A stretch of 10,884 bases of DNA from CAYJMQ01 sp964371555 (GTDB taxonomy: Bacteria; Bdellovibrionota; JACOXK01; 2-02-FULL-40-11). Position numbers and translations under genes: made by a program. The notes under the pieces were generated by a model. It did no database searches. It was given only the letters and a program-made list of their open reading frames with translations, and was not told where the DNA came from. Shown in pieces: positions 6,763 through 10,884 of the stretch. Within the stretch, counting starts at the first letter, position 1. The number at the start of each line of letters is the position of its first letter. The stretch lies in contig CAYJMQ010000059.1 in the NCBI GenBank assembly GCA_964371555.1, positions 1 through 10,884 on the forward strand, written 5' to 3'.

Positions 6763-7478
6763 GTGTTTATTCAATTCGTGAGTCAGAGCTTCTCAAGTCT
6801 CTCTATCTTATTTTTTTACGGGATTCGAACCTTATGGGAGAATTTGACGGTTTGCTCAGAGATTCGGTGCGTGCGATGGTCGCCGCCATTGAAGCCAAAG
6901 ATCCGTATACACATGAACATTCATGGCGTGTTGCTGAATATGCGCTTATTTTGGGGCGGGGGCTACGGCTTTCTCACGATGAGCTCAAGATGCTTGAACT
7001 GGGCGCCCTTCTTCATGATATTGGAAAAATCGGCGTGCCAGATGCTGTTCTCACCAAGCCTGGCAAATTGACGCAAGATGAGTATGAAGCTATGAAAAAG
7101 CATCCGCTGCTCAGCGCGGCCATTATTGCCAACATTGAATGGCTCAAAGATGTGGTTCCGATTGTAAAATATCATCAGGAGAGGGTTGATGGGCTGGGTT
7201 ATCCCGAGGGGCTTCGCGGCGACAAGATTCCAAAATTTTCGAGAATGGTGTATGTTGCCGATTCGTTTGATGCGATGACATCGGATCGTCCCTATCGCAA
7301 AGCGATGTCTTTAAAAGAGGCTTTTATGGAACTTGAAAGAAACGCGGGTAAACAATTTGATTCGGATTTTGTGAAAGTATTTGTCGGGGAATACCAGAAA
7401 AAGAGGGATACGTCCCGCATTTCCGCGTTCTTTCCACCTCCCTCTGAGAAAAAGAGAAAAAAAGCGCTTGGCGGGTAA
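6759..7478 (+). CDS. HD-GYP domain protein, probable cyclic-di-GMP phosphodiesterase
   Basis: A 239-aa protein that is essentially one HD-GYP domain after a short N-terminal helix of about 35 residues, with no receiver or other sensor domain. Metal and active-site motifs seen are E45 and THEH (51-54), HDIGKIGVP (86-94), KKHP (H115), a YHQERVDGLGYP motif (138-149) and ADSFDAM (167-173). The GYP motif is intact. The second His of the usual HHE triplet is Gln140, which could alter metal loading, although activity is still plausible. HD-GYP enzymes hydrolyse c-di-GMP to pGpG or GMP and commonly favour motility. The start ATG overlaps the sigma factor stop (ATGA) with GGAG 5 nt upstream, so the two are translationally coupled. 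The C-terminus is rich in Lys and Arg, and its coding sequence overlaps the start of hflX. Confidence 0.92.
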   Translation: MSVYSIRESELLKSLYLIFLRDSNLMGEFDGLLRDSVRAMVAAIEAKDPYTHEHSWRVAEYALILGRGLRLSHDELKMLELGALLHDIGKIGVPDAVLTKPGKLTQDEYEAMKKHPLLSAAIIANIEWLKDVVPIVKYHQERVDGLGYPEGLRGDKIPKFSRMVYVADSFDAMTSDRPYRKAMSLKEAFMELERNAGKQFDSDFVKVFVGEYQKKRDTSRISAFFPPPSEKKRKKALGG

Positions 7479-8748
7479 AGAAAAGGCATATCTTGTCGGC
7501 ATTCAACGACCAACGGAATCCCGCCCTCAGGCTGAGCGATCGCTTTTTGAGCTTGTGGAACTCACACGAACGGCGGGAGGGGAGATTGTTGGCCAGACAC
7601 TTCAGAGTATAAAACAGATCGATTCAACCTATTTCATCGGGAGTGGAAAAGTTCAAGAGATTGCCCGATTTGTAGAAGAAAAAACAGTCGATCTCGTCAT
7701 TATTGATGATGATCTTTCCCCGGCTCAGCAGGCGCATCTCGAAAATAAAATTGGAATTCGGATAGTCGATCGCACAGGCCTGATTCTCGATATCTTCGCG
7801 CAGCGCGCGCGGAGCAGAGCGGGGAAGCTTCAGGTTGAGCTGGCGCAGATGATTTATCTTCTGCCGAGGCTTAAGGGGCGCGGGGTTTTAATGTCGCGTC
7901 TGGGGGGTGGAATCGGGACGCGAGGGCCGGGTGAAACGAAGCTTGAAGTTGATCGACGGACGCTCAGGGATCGTATCTCAAAACTGAGAGCTGAAATTTC
8001 ACAACTTCAAAAGACCCGTCATCTCCATCGATCAAAACGGCAGGGGATTCCACTTCCGATTGTGTCGCTGGTCGGTTATACAAACGCCGGAAAATCGGCG
8101 CTTTTAAATAGTTTGTCAGGAGCCGGTGTTTTAACGCAAGACATGCTTTTTTCAACGTTGGATCCGACAACGAGGCAAATCTTTTTGCCAAATAAACAAA
8201 AATTTCTTCTCACAGATACCGTTGGTTTTATCAAAAAACTTCCGGTTCAGCTCATCGATGCCTTTAAAGCAACGCTTGAGGAGGTGACAGAGTCGGATTT
8301 GATTTGTCATCTGGTCGATCTTTCTGATTCTGAATTTGAAACAAAAATGAAAGTGGTTGATGAGATCCTTCATTCTCTCGGCGCGGGAGGGAGATCGATT
8401 CTTTATGTCTATAATAAGATAGATAAAGTCGAGGACCCGCGATTGATCTTCCTCAGGCACAAAAGACGTCATCCCTTTGTGATGATTTCAGCTGAAAAGA
8501 AAATAAATCTTTGGACTGGGGGGACTACTGCGGGGACTGCGGGCAGTTTTCTCGAACAAATCGAGGCGCAACTCTCTCATTTTACAGAAACGGTTGAGCT
8601 TAAAATTCCAATCGAAGATCAAAAAGCGATTGCTGATATCTTTGCATGGGGTCAGGTTTTGGAGCAGCATTATTTTAGGCGATCTGTCCGTATCAAAGCC
8701 ACCCTGAGCCATCGGATGGCGAATCAGTTTAAGAAAATATACGGTTGA
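7468..8748 (+). CDS. hflX: Ribosome-associated GTPase HflX
   Basis: A GTPase of 426 aa counted from TTG at 7468, which gives the usual HflX opening KEKAYLVGIQRP and overlaps the HD-GYP gene by only 11 nt. An in-frame TTG at 7381 would add 29 basic residues and overlap by 98 nt, so it is less likely. The N-terminal domain includes YFIGSGKVQEI (55-65) and a glycine-rich linker GIGTRGPGETKLE (148-160). G-domain motifs are GYTNAGKS (203-210, P-loop), DTVGF (250-254), NKID (316-319) and SAE (341-343, G5). HflX binds the 50S subunit and splits stalled or hibernating ribosomes during heat and other stress. After G5 there is a Gly/Thr-rich stretch, LWTGGTTAGTAGS (348-360), from a short GC-rich near-repeat. 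Its stop directly abuts that of yacG. No strong ribosome site is present, so it probably depends on coupling to the upstream gene. Confidence 0.92.
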   Translation: MAGKEKAYLVGIQRPTESRPQAERSLFELVELTRTAGGEIVGQTLQSIKQIDSTYFIGSGKVQEIARFVEEKTVDLVIIDDDLSPAQQAHLENKIGIRIVDRTGLILDIFAQRARSRAGKLQVELAQMIYLLPRLKGRGVLMSRLGGGIGTRGPGETKLEVDRRTLRDRISKLRAEISQLQKTRHLHRSKRQGIPLPIVSLVGYTNAGKSALLNSLSGAGVLTQDMLFSTLDPTTRQIFLPNKQKFLLTDTVGFIKKLPVQLIDAFKATLEEVTESDLICHLVDLSDSEFETKMKVVDEILHSLGAGGRSILYVYNKIDKVEDPRLIFLRHKRRHPFVMISAEKKINLWTGGTTAGTAGSFLEQIEAQLSHFTETVELKIPIEDQKAIADIFAWGQVLEQHYFRRSVRIKATLSHRMANQFKKIYG

Positions 8749-8955
8749 TCAGCTCTCTTTCTTCTCTTCTTTTTTTTCTTCTTCTTCTTTTTCTTTTGGG
8801 GACGGCGTTTCTTCTTCCGTTGGAATTTTGTATTTTTCACTGGCCCAGCCGCCGAGATCTATGAGACGGCATCGTTCGGAGCAGAAGGGGCGAAACGGGT
8901 TCTTTTCCCATTCGACTTCTTTGAAACAGTTCGGACAGTTGACCTTTAAACCCAT
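8749..8955 (-). CDS. yacG: YacG-type zinc protein, DNA gyrase inhibitor
   Basis: A 68-aa protein with the YacG zinc site: C7 and C10 in NCPNC, then C25 and C29 in FCSERC. It is followed by the conserved RLIDLGGWASEKYKIP stretch (30-45). YacG binds the GyrB C-terminal domain and blocks DNA binding by gyrase in E. coli. The tail (about 47-68) is almost entirely Glu, Lys, Ser and Pro, from an unbroken 45-nt pyrimidine tract on the plus strand (8753-8797). No Shine-Dalgarno precedes the ATG. A predicted -10 ends 6 nt before it, so the mRNA may be leaderless. The TGA stop abuts the stop of hflX in TGATCA. Confidence 0.92.
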   Translation of the reverse strand: MGLKVNCPNCFKEVEWEKNPFRPFCSERCRLIDLGGWASEKYKIPTEEETPSPKEKEEEEKKEEKKES

Positions 8956-8961
8956 AAGAGA

Positions 8962-8990
8962 AGTCTAGTTGATTTATTTCAAGTTGCCAA
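8962..8990 (-). promoter_or_regulatory. Candidate sigma-70 promoter for yacG
   Basis: On the minus strand TTGGCA (8985-8990, 5/6) and TAGACT (8962-8967, 4/6) have a 17-nt spacer. The ATG begins 7 nt after the -10 box, so initiation would fall at or next to the start codon. This agrees with the absence of a ribosome site. Confidence 0.38.
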
Positions 8991-9012
8991 ACAGAAGTTA
9001 ATGGGATATAAA
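8984..9012 (+). promoter_or_regulatory. Candidate sigma-70 promoter for the MarC operon
   Basis: TTGCCA (8984-8989, 5/6), a 17-nt spacer, then TATAAA (9007-9012, 5/6). Initiation near 9019 gives a leader of about 36 nt. The -35 box covers the same bases as the opposing yacG -35 box. Confidence 0.5.
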
Positions 9013-9054
9013 ATCGCATCTTCCACATGAACCTCTTTTGGGAATCAGAAAGCA

Positions 9055-9711
9055 ATGGAAACCAGCGCGTATATTGAATTTTTTATTCGGGCATTTGCGG
9101 GCGTATTTGTCATTTTAGATCCGCTTGGGGCTTGCACGCATTTTCTTGCGCTTACGGCGCATCAAACGGATGAAGCTAAACGGAATATTGTGAAGCGGAC
9201 CTGCCTTGTTGCCTTTGGGGTCCTTATTTTTTTTACAATTGCAGGGGGGGCGCTCTTTAAATATTTCGGCATCACGCTTTCGGCATTGAAAATTGCGGGG
9301 GGGATTTTGCTTTTTTCGGTTGCGTTTAGCATGCTCAATGCGAGGCGCCATGGAACGAGGACAACCCCCGAAGAAGAGAAAGAGCATGTGGGGCTTGAAG
9401 ACATCGCGATAATTCCGATGGCGATCCCCATTTTAAGCGGGCCCGGGGCTATTACCACGGTCATGGTTCTTGCCGGTGAGGCAGGGTCGCGTCTGAATAT
9501 CGGAATTTTGATGTTCGTGATTCTGTTATCGGTTCTTATTGCGTATACGATGCTCATACATTCGCAATTTCTGCTTCGTGTGCTTCGGCAAACGGGAACA
9601 AAAATTTTAACGCGGGTGATGGGGCTTATTATGTCTGTCATTGCGGTTCAATTTGTCATCAATGGGCTTTCGGATGTCCTTCCTTTTATTCTAACGAGAA
9701 TGGATAAATAG
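9055..9711 (+). CDS. MarC family integral membrane protein
   Basis: A 218-aa polytopic protein with about six hydrophobic segments (about 7-29, 50-68, 75-93, 115-139, 149-168, 186-206). Family features are FVILDPLGACTHFLALT (18-34, related to the usual DPxGxxPxFLxLT), the glycine-rich ALKIAGGILLF third helix, and IIPMAIPILSGPGAITTV (119-136). MarC proteins are inner-membrane proteins of unsettled function. The E. coli member was named for multiple antibiotic resistance, but a direct role has been disputed. The usual Asn-Ile-Pro after PIG/PLG is replaced by Ala-Cys-Thr. The ribosome site is weak (GAAAG region). It has its own predicted promoter and is followed with no gap by the 74-aa gene. 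Confidence 0.9.
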   Translation: METSAYIEFFIRAFAGVFVILDPLGACTHFLALTAHQTDEAKRNIVKRTCLVAFGVLIFFTIAGGALFKYFGITLSALKIAGGILLFSVAFSMLNARRHGTRTTPEEEKEHVGLEDIAIIPMAIPILSGPGAITTVMVLAGEAGSRLNIGILMFVILLSVLIAYTMLIHSQFLLRVLRQTGTKILTRVMGLIMSVIAVQFVINGLSDVLPFILTRMDK

Positions 9712-9936
9712 ATGAAAACGATTTTTAAGCTTCTCGACCGAATTGAAAAGGGGATGGAATCCGGGAAAGATATTACGGTGATTGATAAAAGCGGAAAATT
9801 TTTAAAAGGAAAGCTCTACGATCATTATGTCCGTCTCTCTGCCGATAAACTTCGCGGTAAAATCAAGCTGCGCCTTGCAAAAGATCAAGAAGAAATTGAA
9901 ATCGATGCGAATGATATTTTAGATATACAGTTTTAA
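9712..9936 (+). CDS. Hypothetical 74-aa basic protein, possible small beta-barrel
   Basis: I do not recognise this protein. The ATG directly follows the TAG stop of the MarC gene with no intervening base, so translation is probably coupled. A short amphipathic helix (about 1-17) is followed by alternating strand-like segments: KDITVIDKSG, FLKGKLYDHYVRLS, KIKLRLAKD, EEIEIDANDILDIQF. This order, with a Gly-Lys turn and a final I-x-x-I-x-F strand, is reminiscent of Sm/Hfq-like or SH3-like barrels, but the resemblance is weak and is inference only. It is charged, with no signal peptide or membrane segment, so it is cytoplasmic. Codon use resembles its neighbours, which supports a real gene. A palindrome lies 26 nt after the stop. 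Confidence 0.7.
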   Translation: MKTIFKLLDRIEKGMESGKDITVIDKSGKFLKGKLYDHYVRLSADKLRGKIKLRLAKDQEEIEIDANDILDIQF

Positions 9937-9962
9937 GCCGCAAGCCGCGCAGTATAATCGTG

Positions 9963-9993
9963 AGGCGAATTATTTCGGAGAAATAATTCGCCT
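9963..9993. repeat. Perfect 14-bp inverted repeat between convergent genes
   Basis: AGGCGAATTATTTC (9963-9976), a GGA loop, and an exact reverse-complement arm (9980-9993). It lies in the 60-nt gap between the 74-aa gene and the AsmA-like gene on the opposite strand, so it could block read-through in both directions. Neither side has a T-tract. Its central TATTTC-N3-GAAATA is shared with the palindrome at 5775-5807, suggesting a recurring genomic palindrome rather than two unrelated terminators. Confidence 0.7.
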
Positions 9994-9996
9994 ACA

Positions 9997-10884
9997 TTAT
10001 CTGGGAATTGTCTTCCTGAATAAATCTTCCAGTGGGTTTGTTTCTGGCTCCTGACCTTCAGGCTCCGATGGGGTTTCTGAGGGCTCCGTTTTCGGTGTCA
10101 GAATCTTTTCAAAGACGCCTTGTACGGTGTTCCGCAGAAGTTTTCCAACATCCGGAACCGGTTTTGGTTTTGAAATGGTGCCTGTAACCACAAAGGGAAT
10201 CTCTTTTCGATAATCTTCTTTTTGGGCTAAAAAATAGCTTCCTTTGTAATCAAGAGAACCATCGAAATAGAGAAAGCCGCGGCATTTAATCAGATGGTTT
10301 TTTCCCTGTAGATGCATATCGGGGTTTTCGACTCTCTGATTTTTCACAAGGAGAGAGGTTTTAAAAATATCAAATTCATCGCTCAGTTTAAAATTTGGGG
10401 CCACCTGAGGGATGACGGGAACATCGGCCAGCGTTTCTGAGAGATTAAAAATTTTAAACATTCCATCCCGAACCGTAATTTCTCCATTGCCGCTCATGGA
10501 TGATTTAATCTGATCCGCGTCTTTTCCGCGCATGGAAAGATTTAATTTTGCGTTGAGCAACCCCGTGAATTTTCCAGCCGCCTTGCTTTTTTGGGCCGTT
10601 AAAAATTTATCGAGATCGAGTTTTTCGAGATTAGCGAAGATCTCTGTTTCGGGATCATTCTTATGAAGATCGATTTTTGTCGTTGAGGAGAATTTTCCAT
10701 CGTAGAACTGAAATTGAAGCGGGGACATCTCCAGGAGTTTGTCTTTATAAGAGATCGAAGCGGAGAGATCCCAGAGGCGGTAGTCTTTCAACAGGCATTT
10801 AGAGATTTTGAGTTTGCCGTTAAGCCGCAGCCGATCCAAAATTCCTTTTTGGGTCGGCCCCTTTACTTCGATGGTTTTTGATGG
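9997..10884 (-). CDS. AsmA-like family protein, C-terminal part (cut by window edge)
   Basis: The reading frame stays open to the right edge, so only the last 295 residues are visible and the true start lies outside. A TTG at 10837-10839 is probably just an internal Leu codon. The sequence has the repeating amphipathic beta-strand pattern of AsmA/YhdP-like proteins, for example LRLNGKLKISKC, LQFQFYDGKFSSTTKIDL, LLNAKLNLSMRGKDADQIKS and MSGNGEITVRDGMFKIFNL. The closing strand FVVTGTISKPKPVPDV is typical of the AsmA C-terminal domain. Members are anchored in the inner membrane, span the periplasm and are implicated in phospholipid transport to the outer membrane. The tail is a Pro/Glu/Thr-rich linker ending in LEDLFRKTIPR. 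The gene is convergent with the MarC unit across a palindrome. Confidence 0.85.
   Translation of the reverse strand, partial: PSKTIEVKGPTQKGILDRLRLNGKLKISKCLLKDYRLWDLSASISYKDKLLEMSPLQFQFYDGKFSSTTKIDLHKNDPETEIFANLEKLDLDKFLTAQKSKAAGKFTGLLNAKLNLSMRGKDADQIKSSMSGNGEITVRDGMFKIFNLSETLADVPVIPQVAPNFKLSDEFDIFKTSLLVKNQRVENPDMHLQGKNHLIKCRGFLYFDGSLDYKGSYFLAQKEDYRKEIPFVVTGTISKPKPVPDVGKLLRNTVQGVFEKILTPKTEPSETPSEPEGQEPETNPLEDLFRKTIPR

Noticed and set aside
7381..7467. Longer hflX start at TTG 7381
   Set aside because: It would add 29 very basic residues unlike HflX and overlap the HD-GYP gene by 98 nt. TTG at 7468 fits the family N-terminus.
9841..9848. GCCGATAA, identical to a sigma-28 -10 box, with the FliA-like gene nearby
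   Set aside because: It lies inside the 74-aa coding sequence and no TAAA-type -35 box stands at the proper distance upstream, so it is probably chance.
10837..10839. TTG as the start of the AsmA-like gene
   Set aside because: The frame stays open to the window edge with AsmA-like sequence upstream, so the gene is truncated by the window and the codon is most likely internal.

Overview
The window reads as chromosomal DNA of a Gram-negative, Deltaproteobacteria-like bacterium, probably from a poorly characterised lineage. The support is indirect. There is an AsmA-type envelope protein, a YacG gyrase inhibitor, a sigma-54 activator and a sigma-54 promoter. There is also a FliA/WhiG sigma factor and a PAS domain with a Cys-rich loop of the kind common in Deltaproteobacteria. 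Genes are tightly packed, base composition is moderate, and two start codons appear to be TTG. No rRNA, tRNA, CRISPR array or complete insertion sequence is visible; the first ~45 bp may be the tip of an insertion sequence.

Left part (1-2858): a DoxX-family membrane protein on the minus strand diverges from a two-gene unit. That unit encodes a COG2509-like FAD-dependent dehydrogenase and, 4 nt later, a cytoplasmic M14 zinc peptidase resembling murein peptide amidase MpaA. The divergent gap holds a 14-bp palindrome flanked by direct repeats 20 bp apart, a plausible operator.

Central part (2859-8748): an apparent regulatory cascade. A soluble sensor histidine kinase (degenerate receiver, coiled coil, GAF-like, PAS, HisKA, HATPase) is followed after 19 nt by a sigma-54 enhancer-binding protein with no receiver domain. 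Next comes a 192-nt gap with two perfect inverted repeats and a clear GG-N10-GC sigma-54 promoter. This promoter faces a FliA/WhiG sigma factor, whose stop codon overlaps the start of an HD-GYP cyclic-di-GMP phosphodiesterase, which in turn overlaps hflX. The likely logic is: signal to kinase, to activator with sigma-54, to the alternative sigma factor plus c-di-GMP turnover. This resembles a flagellar or developmental hierarchy, although no flagellar structural gene lies in the window.

Right part (8749-10884): yacG converges on hflX with directly abutting stop codons. It diverges from a MarC-family membrane protein, with predicted -35 boxes that overlap on opposite strands. MarC is followed with no gap by a 74-aa protein I do not recognise. 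A second palindrome, sharing its 15-nt core pattern with the one at the end of the activator gene, separates that unit from a convergent AsmA-like gene that runs off the right edge.

The most interesting points are the rearranged two-component pair (degenerate receiver on the kinase, none on the activator), the sigma-54 to FliA/HD-GYP cascade, and the twin palindromes with a common core.
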